DNA of 21,123 bases from an uncultured Campylobacter sp. Its GTDB lineage: Bacteria; Campylobacterota; Campylobacteria; Campylobacterales; Campylobacteraceae. The notes below the pieces were generated by a model that had not been told where the DNA came from, did no database searches, and worked only from the letters and a program-made list of their open reading frames with translations. The stretch is taken from assembly GCF_938030685.1 (NCBI RefSeq), contig NZ_CALHHX010000104.1, forward strand, positions 1 to 21,123. The letters are read 5' to 3'. A program made the translations under genes and the position numbers. Positions 1-6,751 of the stretch are shown here, one piece after another. Within the stretch, counting starts at the first letter, position 1; every line of letters starts with the position of its first letter.

Positions 1-42
1 AACCCTCACGATAAATCTTTGATTAACACGCAAGCAAAATTT

Positions 43-51
43 TGCTACAAT
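43..51 (+). promoter_or_regulatory. Putative extended -10 promoter for pta-ackA
   Basis: TGcTACAAT at 43-51 is a one-mismatch extended -10 element in an A/T-rich leader. A TTGATT at 19-24 lies about 21 bp upstream, longer than ideal, and Campylobacter sigma-70 promoters usually lack a -35 box. A start site near base 58 would give a leader of about 20 nt that includes the pta ribosome binding site AAAGGA at 67-72. Inferred from motif and position only. Confidence 0.5.
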
Positions 52-79
52 TGCCCATCTCATTTAAAAGGACCGATCA

Positions 80-1678
80 ATGAACGGAATTTTGCTGCTA
101 TGCGACGAGCCTGCCGTCTACGAATCCGAGCTAAAAAAACTAGACGAAATTTTATCCATGAGCTTTCACAACGTTTTGCAACTTTGCATTGCGGGAGAAA
201 ATGCCCTTTTTAGCGGAAGCGAGCTTGAAAGAGCGCTCGCGGACGGGCAGGAGGAACGCGTGCGAAAGGCGGCGATCGAGCGCTTTGCACAGATCCTAAA
301 GCAGTGCAATTTCGTACTGGTTCGCGGCGTAGCAGGAGCCGATATGCGCGAGTTAAATTTACAAATCGCCAAGGATCTAAACATTCCCGTTTGCGGATTT
401 TATCCTAACGAAATTACCGCACGCATCGGCACGTATTCGATCACTGCAGCAAAAGCGCTGAATTTCGCCAGCGTATATGAAGGTAAAATTTTATTTGCTG
501 CGGACAGATCAAGCTCTAGCGGCGCAAATTCTAAAAAATCGGAGCTTTGCGGTAAAAATTCCGCCTGCGAAAGTGATGCAAAATTTCACGACGAAAATTC
601 TGCTTGCCAAAGCGGCGCGATAGAGCTTGATAAAGTCGTTGCCGACAAAAGCTACTTCACTGACGCCGCAAACTCCACGCGCTGTGAAATTCTAACCCCT
701 TTGAAATTTGAAAGCAAGCTCTACGCAAAGGCTCGTGCGAACGTTAAAACCGTCGTGCTTCCAGAAAGCGACGATGAGAGAATTCTGCGCGCGGCCGCGA
801 TTATAAAACAAAGCGGCGCTGCAAATTTGATCCTTTTAGGGCGACAAGACGAAGTGCAAAAAAACGTGAGCGAGCTAGGTCTCGATCTAGCAGGCGTTAA
901 AATTTTAGATCCGCAGACGGATGCGAGCTTGGAAAAATTTGCGCGCGATCTTTATGAGCTTCGCAAGGCAAAGGGTATGAGCGAGGCGCAGGCGCGCGAT
1001 TTAGTGCGCGATCGCACCTACTTCGGCACGATGCTCGTGTATGAAGGGCTAGCCGATGCGATGGTAAGCGGTGCCAGCACGACTACTGCGGAGACGATTC
1101 GCCCCGCGCTTCAGATCATCAAGACAAAGCCGGGTATTGCGAGCGTTAGCGGCGCGTTTATAATGTGCCTGGATACGCAGTCTCTGCTTTTTGCCGACTG
1201 CGCTGTAGCGCCGAGCCCGAGCGCAGAGTATCTGGCAGGTATCGCGATTTCAAGCGCCGCGACCGCAAAGGCGTTCGGGCTTGAGCCGCGCGTGGCGATG
1301 CTAAGCTACTCCAGCGGCGATAGCGGCAGCGGAGAGAGCGTAGAATTTATCAAAACTGCAACGCAAAAAGCGCGTGAAAAGGCGCCTGATCTCACAATCG
1401 ACGGGCCGCTGCAATTCGATGCCGCAGTCGATGCAGCGGTCGCTAAGAAAAAAATGCCCGGCTCCGCGGTCGCAGGACGCGCGAACGTATTTATCTTCCC
1501 CGATCTTAACTGCGGAAATATCTGTTATAAGGCCGTGCAGCGCACCGCAGGCGCCGTGGCGATCGGACCGATTTTACAGGGCTTAAAAAAGCCGGTAAAC
1601 GATCTAAGCCGCGGCTGCAAGGTCGCCGATATCGTAAACACGATACTTATCAGCGCCATTCAAGCAGGAGGGAATTAA
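80..1678 (+). CDS. pta: Phosphate acetyltransferase
   Basis: Catalyses acetyl-CoA + phosphate = acetyl phosphate + CoA in the cytoplasm, the first half of the acetate pathway. The start is supported by AAAGGA at 67-72, 7 nt before the ATG. The catalytic PTA_PTB domain spans about residues 208-530. It contains VVLPESDDERIL (225-236), the GASTTTAETIRPALQ stretch (331-345), SYSSGDSGSGES (409-420), and the C-terminal segment FPDLNCGNICYKAVQRTAGA (473-492) with PILQGLKKPVNDLSRG following it. The N-terminal part (1-140) resembles a reduced version of the P-loop/BioD-like domain of long Pta proteins (VLVRGVAGADMRELNLQIAK, 79-98), but I see no Walker A motif and no DRTGG domain. Residues about 142-207 form a low-complexity Ser/Cys/Lys linker with an internal repeat (NSACESDA and NSACQSGA). 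Its TAA overlaps the ackA ATG by one base, so the two genes are translationally coupled. Assignment is secure. Confidence 0.96.
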   Translation: MNGILLLCDEPAVYESELKKLDEILSMSFHNVLQLCIAGENALFSGSELERALADGQEERVRKAAIERFAQILKQCNFVLVRGVAGADMRELNLQIAKDLNIPVCGFYPNEITARIGTYSITAAKALNFASVYEGKILFAADRSSSSGANSKKSELCGKNSACESDAKFHDENSACQSGAIELDKVVADKSYFTDAANSTRCEILTPLKFESKLYAKARANVKTVVLPESDDERILRAAAIIKQSGAANLILLGRQDEVQKNVSELGLDLAGVKILDPQTDASLEKFARDLYELRKAKGMSEAQARDLVRDRTYFGTMLVYEGLADAMVSGASTTTAETIRPALQIIKTKPGIASVSGAFIMCLDTQSLLFADCAVAPSPSAEYLAGIAISSAATAKAFGLEPRVAMLSYSSGDSGSGESVEFIKTATQKAREKAPDLTIDGPLQFDAAVDAAVAKKKMPGSAVAGRANVFIFPDLNCGNICYKAVQRTAGAVAIGPILQGLKKPVNDLSRGCKVADIVNTILISAIQAGGN

Positions 1679-2910
1679 TGGATATCCTAGTCATAAATTC
1701 CGGCTCGAGCTCGGTTAAATTTAAATTCCACGATATGCTAAATCACGCCTGCATCGCAAGTGGGCTCATCGAGGAGATCGGCTCGACGCACGCAAGCGGA
1801 AGCATCAATTGCGCCAACGGACGAAGCATAAAGGTTGAAAATGAGCAAATTCCAAATCACGAAACCGCGATCGCAATCGCGATTGATCTTTTAAAACAAA
1901 GCGGAGTAATCAAAGATCTAACTCAAGTAGGCGGCATCGGACACCGCATCGTTCAGGGCGCGGATTATTTCGATGCTCCTGCGCTCATAGATGAGGATGT
2001 AATGGCTAAAATAGCCGAGCTTGCGCCGCTTGCACCGCTACACAATCCCGCAAATTTAGCGGGCATTAAATCCTGCCTAAAGATCGCTCCTAAAATTCCA
2101 AATGTCGCAGTTTTCGATACGATCTTTCATCAAAGCATCCCACCGTATGCGTATATGTACGCGCTGCCGTATGAATTCTACGAAAAATACAAAGTTCGTC
2201 GCTACGGCGCGCACGGCACGTCGCATTGGTTCGTCTCGACGATGGGAGCGAAATTTTTGCGTAAAAAATACGAAAACTTCAACGCCATTACGCTACATCT
2301 GGGCAACGGCTCTAGCGTGAGCGCCATAGAAAACGGCAAATGCATCGACACCTCAATGGGGCTAACGCCGCTTGAGGGGATCATCATGGGCACCAGATGC
2401 GGCTCGATTGATCCTGCGATCATCCCATACATCGAGCGCGTCGCGGGCTACAACGCGCAGGATATGGACGTCATAATGAACAAAAAAAGCGGACTTTTGG
2501 GCATCTGCGGTGCAAGCGATCTGCGAAAGGTATATGAAAAGATGGAAGGCGGCGAGCCACGCGCGAAGCTCGCGTTTGAGATGCTGGTGTACAGCGTCGT
2601 TAAGATGATCGGGGCGTATTATGCCGTGCTCGGGCGAGTGGACGCTTTGATCTTTACCGGCGGTATCGGCGAGAATGCGCCGCATTTTAGGCAAAATGTC
2701 TGCGAGAAGCTCGCTCATATCGGCATCGAAATCGATGCGACAAAAAACGCCAAAAATACCGGCTCGATTAGAAATTTAAGCGCGGCGGATAGTAAAATCA
2801 AAACGCTCGTAATCCCTACCAACGAGGAGCTAGCGATCGCTGAAGCTACGGTCGATACGATTAACAAAAACTCCGCGCAGATCGACTATCAGAAATACTC
2901 AGAATTTTAA
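1678..2910 (+). CDS. ackA: Acetate kinase
   Basis: Acetyl phosphate + ADP = acetate + ATP; cytoplasmic, completing the Pta-AckA ATP-forming route. At 410 residues it is close to the usual 400. Visible ASKHA-family signatures: VINSGSSSVKF at the N-terminus (Asn7), GHRIVQGADYF (88-98), the FDT motif with Asp147, YGAHGTSHWFV with His179, TLHLGNGSSVSAI (205-217), DTSMGLTPLEGIIMGTR with Arg240, FTGGIGENAPH (326-336) and the late catalytic TNEE (Glu383/384). The start ATG sits in TAATG, one base overlapping the pta stop, preceded by AGGAGGG at about 1667-1672, which fixes the start. No obvious strong terminator follows immediately. Confidence 0.98.
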   Translation: MDILVINSGSSSVKFKFHDMLNHACIASGLIEEIGSTHASGSINCANGRSIKVENEQIPNHETAIAIAIDLLKQSGVIKDLTQVGGIGHRIVQGADYFDAPALIDEDVMAKIAELAPLAPLHNPANLAGIKSCLKIAPKIPNVAVFDTIFHQSIPPYAYMYALPYEFYEKYKVRRYGAHGTSHWFVSTMGAKFLRKKYENFNAITLHLGNGSSVSAIENGKCIDTSMGLTPLEGIIMGTRCGSIDPAIIPYIERVAGYNAQDMDVIMNKKSGLLGICGASDLRKVYEKMEGGEPRAKLAFEMLVYSVVKMIGAYYAVLGRVDALIFTGGIGENAPHFRQNVCEKLAHIGIEIDATKNAKNTGSIRNLSAADSKIKTLVIPTNEELAIAEATVDTINKNSAQIDYQKYSEF

Positions 2911-3429
2911 ATTCTATCTAGTGAGGTTCTGCGGTTATTTTGCGAGCAAGCAACGCCAACCTGCCTTTTTTGTTAGGCAATTAATTTTGGGTCTTGGCTG
3001 CAAGTCTACGCTAAATGAAAGAGCCTTTTATTTTAGAGGCTTTCTGGCTAAGACGATACGAGAAATTGCTACGCTACGCGCGGGTTTAAATTTTATTTGT
3101 CGCTTCCGATAAGGCTTAAATTCTTGCTCGGAAGAGGCGGAGCGGAAGGGGCTATACTTGCGAAGCTCCCTTTTACTTTGCTTCGGCTAGCAACCGCAAG
3201 CAGGTCTGCCGCCCAAACCCCCACCTACCCCACTGCACGTTAGAGGTGGCAAAGCTTTGTTTTTAAACAAAGCTTTGCTGGTTAAATTTAATAAATTTTA
3301 TTTCAAATTAGACTGCAAAATTCCAAAGCAAGTCCTCGTCGTGAAATTTTACCGAACGATAAGGCATAAAATTTTAAAATTTAGCGCAAGCCGGGTTTTA
3401 ACGTGCAAATTTTATTAAAGGAGCGAACG
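2911..3429. other. Intergenic region without a supportable gene
   Basis: About 520 bp between ackA and a membrane-protein gene. A 63-codon plus-strand frame at 2921-3112 begins with GTG, lacks a good ribosome binding site and does not look like protein, so it is not called. The stretch holds a weak hairpin (AGCCT at 3022 with AGGCT at about 3036), a C-rich run on the plus strand (3209-3231) and a perfect long inverted repeat (3249-3278, listed separately). The last 130 bases are AAATTTTA-rich leader ending in the ribosome binding site AAAGGAG at 3417-3423. Confidence 0.6.
3249..3278. repeat. Perfect 14-bp inverted repeat (hairpin)
   Basis: GCAAAGCTTTGTTT at 3249-3262 is followed after two T bases by its exact reverse complement at 3265-3278. 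In RNA this makes a 14-bp A/U-rich stem with an almost closed loop. No clear U-run follows on either strand, so it is not a textbook intrinsic terminator. It could still end ackA transcription, stabilise an RNA end, or be a protein-binding dyad. Seen directly; role unknown. Confidence 0.75.
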
Positions 3430-4053
3430 ATGAGCGATTTGCTAAATTCACAAGGCGCGCAAGAGCAAGAGGAGCCATATCCCGATACGAAATTTACTAA
3501 ATTTTTCGGGCGACTTTACGCGGCGGTTTTTGCGCTGTTTGCGATCACGGCGCTTAGCGTATTCGTGCTACCCGAAAATATTTTAGACGTAAGCGCGGCA
3601 TGCGCGGACTTCGTTAAATTTATGAAGCAGTTTTTTCCAAACATCGCCGCAATCGGCAAAATAAGCCCGCACACGCAGCTTGCGGAATTTTACGTCGCAG
3701 CGATGTGGGTACCTATTTTAACGGCTTTCGCGCTAAGCTGCGCGTATTGTCCGATCGCCACATTCTTATACAAAAAAGAGCTTCCCGCCGTCAAGACGCA
3801 GCTATTTGTGATATTGCTCGCTATACCTTTTGCTTACTGGGCATTAAACAATTATTTCTACGCCGATTTTGCCATAAACGGCATCCCACACAGAGTAGGC
3901 AGCGGGCGGACGTTTCCAACTTTTGCGAGCAGAGAGAGCCTATTTGGCTGGATATCGTTTTTCACAGCCACCTCGATGTTTATGAGTATGCTTGTCGTGA
4001 TTTCGCTTAGCGATATAGTCCACTGGATATATCTATCGAGAAATAAAAGCTAA
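3430..4053 (+). CDS. Four-helix inner-membrane protein of unknown function
   Basis: I do not recognise the family. The start at 3430 is preferred over an upstream in-frame start at 3403 because AAAGGAG at 3417-3423 lies 6 nt before it; this gives 207 residues. The first 25 residues are hydrophilic and acidic (MSDLLNSQGAQEQEEPYPD). Four hydrophobic segments follow at about 28-47, 88-112, 124-141 and 172-194. A 40-residue loop between helices 1 and 2 and a polar loop between helices 3 and 4 (INGIPHRVGSGRTFPTF) are the longest soluble parts. C57, C104 and C107 are the only cysteines (the last two as CAYC inside helix 2). A short basic tail ends the protein. It stands alone, with a possible bidirectional terminator between it and the convergent kinase gene. 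Confidence 0.75.
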   Translation: MSDLLNSQGAQEQEEPYPDTKFTKFFGRLYAAVFALFAITALSVFVLPENILDVSAACADFVKFMKQFFPNIAAIGKISPHTQLAEFYVAAMWVPILTAFALSCAYCPIATFLYKKELPAVKTQLFVILLAIPFAYWALNNYFYADFAINGIPHRVGSGRTFPTFASRESLFGWISFFTATSMFMSMLVVISLSDIVHWIYLSRNKS

Positions 4054-4180
4054 AATTTTATAAAATCGCGGACGAATAAAATTCTGCACCCATAACTTTT
4101 AGGGTCATTTTACGAGCGCACAGCGAGCGGGCGATTAAATTTAAACGCTCCGGCAATTAGAGCCTTTTTGCGCGGAATTT

Positions 4181-4227
4181 AAGCGACCAAACGACGATTA
4201 AATTTAAACTGCAGGCGGTCGCTTTTA
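4181..4227. terminator. Possible bidirectional terminator between convergent genes
   Basis: AAGCGACC at 4181-4188 pairs perfectly with GGTCGCTT at 4218-4225, followed by further T bases. The loop is long (29 nt). It lies between the plus-strand membrane-protein gene and the minus-strand kinase gene, where a terminator serving both is expected. The T tract is short and the loop large, so confidence is limited. Confidence 0.4.
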
Positions 4228-4257
4228 AATTTTAAAATTTCACTAAATTTTAAAATT

Positions 4258-5430
4258 TTATTCGCGCCACGTAAGGCGAAAGGTCGTTATCTCGCCCGGC
4301 ACGCTGTCGTAGGAGATAGAAAAGGAGTATTTTTTGCAGACCTCGCTTACGATGCTAAGCCCGATTCCAAAGCCGCCCTCGCTTGAGTTAAAGCGCGCAA
4401 AGCGCCTGAAAATTTCGTCGCCCCTTTTCCTATCGATCCCCTCGCCGCTATTTGAGATCGCTAGCTCGCCGCGCCTTAGCCGCACATCCACGTAGCCGCC
4501 TGCATTTGCGTATTTTACGGCGTTGCTTAGCAGATTGTCGATCAGGCGCGAAATTTCATAGACGTTTGCGTTCATGCTCGCATCCGCAAGATCGGTTTTA
4601 AGGCTTAGTCTGCGCTTTTGAATAAACGGCGCGAAGTATTCGCAGCGCGAAGCGACGAGGCTTTTTAGATCGATCGAGCTAATCTCGCCCTCCTTATTCA
4701 TACCGAAGGTTAAAAACACGAGATCCTCGTAGATGCGCGAAAGCGTCTTAGCGGCAAGGTCGATATTAGCGACGCGCTTGGCATTGTATTCTCCAAGCTC
4801 TGCGTGCCGCATCGTCTCGACGCTCATGGAGATAATACTAAGCGGAGTATTAATCTCGTGGGTACTATCCTTGATGAAGCGATTTAGCGTGTCAATCTTA
4901 TCGTAAAGCGGCTTGGTGCCTAGCCGCACCAGATAAAATGCCACGGCTAATATCACGCCCAAAAGCGCTATCATCATCGCTGCTGTTTTGATACGAAGCG
5001 TTAAAATTTCGCCCTGCACGCTACTTCCAAGCAGAATGATTTTAGCCTTGGAAAAGGCGTTTCGCTCCTCCATATTTTGCAGATTTTCATAAATTCCTAG
5101 CCTTCCGCCACTTATAAATTCCGCCTTTAGCTTCGCTTTATCAAGCGCTCCGAGCTCGCCACTGCAGCCGTAAATTTCATCAGAGTTTGGCTTAAATATA
5201 CACGCACTCACGCCCTTTTCGCGCTCGAAGTCCGCTAGCGATTCCAGCCCGTCCATGCTCGCTTTCATATAGATCATCATTTTGATCTCTTTAAGCTCTT
5301 TTATCCTATGCGAAAGCAGCGCGGCTTCGTTCATCCTGTAATTTATCTTGAAAAAATATCCTAAAAACAACGCGCTTGAAATGAGATATAAAGATAGAAT
5401 TTTAAGCGTTAAAGCGGTCTTTTCAGACAT
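4258..5430 (-). CDS. Membrane sensor histidine kinase
   Basis: Inner-membrane sensor that autophosphorylates and should pass phosphate to the response regulator encoded just upstream. Order of parts in 390 residues: TM1 about 10-28; an extracytoplasmic sensor region about 30-147 with two cysteines (Cys77 and Cys89); TM2 about 148-168; H-box DSTHEINTPLS with His191; HATPase_c domain with N-box DNLLSNAVKYA (Asn303), G1 as NSGEGI (327-332, Asn where the family usually has Asp), F-box IFRRFARF and G2 GFGIGLSIV (353-361). The ATG lies inside the 3' end of the regulator gene (8-nt overlap ATGTCTGA), so the pair is translationally coupled. Size and arrangement are like Campylobacter OmpR-type pairs such as DccRS, but orthology cannot be settled by eye, so no symbol is given. 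Confidence 0.93.
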   Translation of the reverse strand: MSEKTALTLKILSLYLISSALFLGYFFKINYRMNEAALLSHRIKELKEIKMMIYMKASMDGLESLADFEREKGVSACIFKPNSDEIYGCSGELGALDKAKLKAEFISGGRLGIYENLQNMEERNAFSKAKIILLGSSVQGEILTLRIKTAAMMIALLGVILAVAFYLVRLGTKPLYDKIDTLNRFIKDSTHEINTPLSIISMSVETMRHAELGEYNAKRVANIDLAAKTLSRIYEDLVFLTFGMNKEGEISSIDLKSLVASRCEYFAPFIQKRRLSLKTDLADASMNANVYEISRLIDNLLSNAVKYANAGGYVDVRLRRGELAISNSGEGIDRKRGDEIFRRFARFNSSEGGFGIGLSIVSEVCKKYSFSISYDSVPGEITTFRLTWRE

Positions 5431-6085
5431 ACAGATACCCTGCGTTGCGGCGGTTTATGATGTGCTCTTCGCCTAGGACGCGGCGTAGATTTTTGATATA
5501 AGTTCGTAGCGCTTCTTCGCTTGGCGTTTCGTTAAAAACATAGATCGCAGAGAAAATTTCATCCTTGCTTAAAAGCCTATTTTTATTTTGTAAAAAAAGC
5601 GCCAGCAGCTCGCGCTCTTTGTTTGAAAGCGCGACGGGTACGCCCGATCTGCGAAGCTCCTTGCTTGCAAAATAAAATTTAAACTCGTCGTCAATAGTTA
5701 CAAAATCATCAAAATTATGGCTGAAGTTTCGCTTTATGAGCGAATTAACGCGCAGCAACAGCTCTTTTAGCTCGTATGGTTTTTTGAGATAATCATCGCA
5801 GCCGCTTTTAAAACCAACCTCAAGATCATCAAGCGTATTTAGCGACGTGGCGAATATCGCAGGGGTGCGATCGCCGCTCTTGCGTAGCTCTTTTAAAAGT
5901 GAGAATCCGTCGCCTTTGGGGATTTTTACGTCAAAGATAAAAAGATCAAATTTTTGTTCATAAGCAAGATCCGCGGCGCTTTGAGCGTCGCTGCAAACGC
6001 ATACGTCAAAGCCCGCGTCTTTTAGATATTCGCCGATGAGATCGCAAAGCGTCTCATCGTCCTCTACGAGTAAAATTTTACTCAC
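5423..6085 (-). CDS. OmpR-family response regulator
   Basis: DNA-binding partner of the adjacent kinase; 220 residues, the normal length. Receiver domain about 1-118 with acidic pocket Asp9/Asp10, phosphoacceptor Asp52 (FIFDVKIPKGDG), Thr80 and Lys102 (LKKPYELKEL). The C-terminal winged-helix domain covers about 125-220 (ALSNKERELLALFLQNKNRL, then EEALRTYIKNLRRVLG and the wing RRNAGYLYV). The start is GTG, sharing one base with the stop of the upstream peptide gene (TAGTG). No good independent ribosome binding site is seen, so translation probably depends on coupling to that gene. Likely target: the operon's own promoter, which has an 11-bp direct repeat as OmpR-type regulators prefer (inference). 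Confidence 0.94.
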   Translation of the reverse strand: MSKILLVEDDETLCDLIGEYLKDAGFDVCVCSDAQSAADLAYEQKFDLFIFDVKIPKGDGFSLLKELRKSGDRTPAIFATSLNTLDDLEVGFKSGCDDYLKKPYELKELLLRVNSLIKRNFSHNFDDFVTIDDEFKFYFASKELRRSGVPVALSNKERELLALFLQNKNRLLSKDEIFSAIYVFNETPSEEALRTYIKNLRRVLGEEHIINRRNAGYLYV

Positions 6086-6318
6086 TACATCTCTTTTTTC
6101 ATCTCTTTTTTCATTTCGCCTTTCATCTCATCCTTCATATGTTTACCCTCTTTCATAGCATCCTTGTGCATATCTTTCATGTCGCCCTTCATCTCTTTCG
6201 CACCATTATGCATTGATGTATTGGCGTCCTTCATCTCATCTTTCATGCCCATGTCGGCAGCTACGGCAAAAGTGCCAGCAAATAGCGCACTAAGCGCAAA
6301 CAAAGTAAGTTTTTTCAT
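6085..6318 (-). CDS. Exported Met/Lys-rich pentapeptide MxKDx repeat protein
   Basis: 77 residues. A signal peptide covers about residues 1-21 (MKKLTLFALSALFAGTFAVA, cleavage near Ala-Ala/Asp). The 56-residue mature part is built from imperfect MKDE/MKGD/MKKEM units: 13 Met, 14 Lys, 14 acidic residues, 3 His, no Cys and almost no hydrophobic core. This matches the small exported family described as pentapeptide MXKDX repeat proteins, whose function is not established. Highly charged and probably unfolded or helical in the periplasm. The many methionines suggest metal (copper/silver) binding or sacrificial oxidation by hypochlorite-type oxidants, as known for other Met-rich periplasmic proteins; this is inference. 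It is first gene of an operon with a two-component pair and overlaps the regulator start by one base. Start supported by AAGGAG at 6325-6330, 6 nt upstream. Confidence 0.88.
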   Translation of the reverse strand: MKKLTLFALSALFAGTFAVAADMGMKDEMKDANTSMHNGAKEMKGDMKDMHKDAMKEGKHMKDEMKGEMKKEMKKEM

Positions 6319-6324
6319 TACGTA

Positions 6325-6379
6325 CTCCTTAAAAGAAATTAGCGGAATTATACTTCCGTAAAAGTGAAGTATGTGTGAA
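6325..6379 (-). promoter_or_regulatory. Promoter with 11-bp direct repeat upstream of MxKDx/two-component operon
   Basis: Read on the minus strand: TTCACACATAC (6379-6369) is followed directly by TTCACTTTTAC (6368-6358). These 11-mers agree at 8 positions and lie exactly one helical turn apart. A perfect TATAAT comes next at 6352-6347, then the ribosome binding site AAGGAG at 6330-6325. The repeat occupies the -35 region, which is the usual layout for activation by OmpR-type regulators. A dyad TACTTC-N9-GAAGTA (6351-6371) overlaps the same site. The architecture is seen directly; binding by the downstream regulator is inferred. Confidence 0.6.
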
Positions 6380-6751
6380 ATTCCGAAAAAAATTCAAATT
6401 TAAATTTAAACGCCTGTAATTTCAAACGCGGCGCGGTTTAAATGCGCTCGGTCGGTCGCGATCTCTGAAATTTAAATCGCTCGCTACGGCTAGTCGAATT
6501 CTAAACGCGAATCAAAGCTAGCGAGGGCGCACGCCAACAGCGCATTGCCGAGCTTATTTTATCGAGGCAAAATAGAAATTTAAACCGCCGGCGAAACTGA
6601 TTAAATTTTATAATGCCACGACGCGCACGTCAAATCAAAAACGCCGAGTCAGCCTTTGAGTCCGCGACCTCACGTGAGCTTTTAAATTCGCTATGCCGCG
6701 TAAGCCCTTAAATTTAGTGCGGTGGCAAGCGCACAGGACGCGAAATCGTAC
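6380..6751. other. Intergenic region, no gene seen
   Basis: About 370 bp between the MxKDx operon promoter and the 3' end of metN. Neither strand carries a convincing reading frame. A TATAAT occurs on the plus strand at 6609-6614 but no plus-strand gene follows it. A 10-bp palindrome CTCACGTGAG lies at 6669-6678. I looked here for a metI permease or its remains after metN and found none. Confidence 0.6.

Noticed and set aside
2921..3112. 63-codon plus-strand frame after ackA
   Set aside because: GTG start without a ribosome binding site, no recognisable motif, and it sits in repeat-bearing intergenic DNA.
3403..3429. Longer start for the four-helix membrane protein
   Set aside because: The AAAGGAG at 3417-3423 is inside this extension and correctly spaced for the ATG at 3430.
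6609..6614. Plus-strand TATAAT upstream of metN's 3' end
   Set aside because: No plus-strand gene follows; A/T-rich DNA produces this hexamer often.
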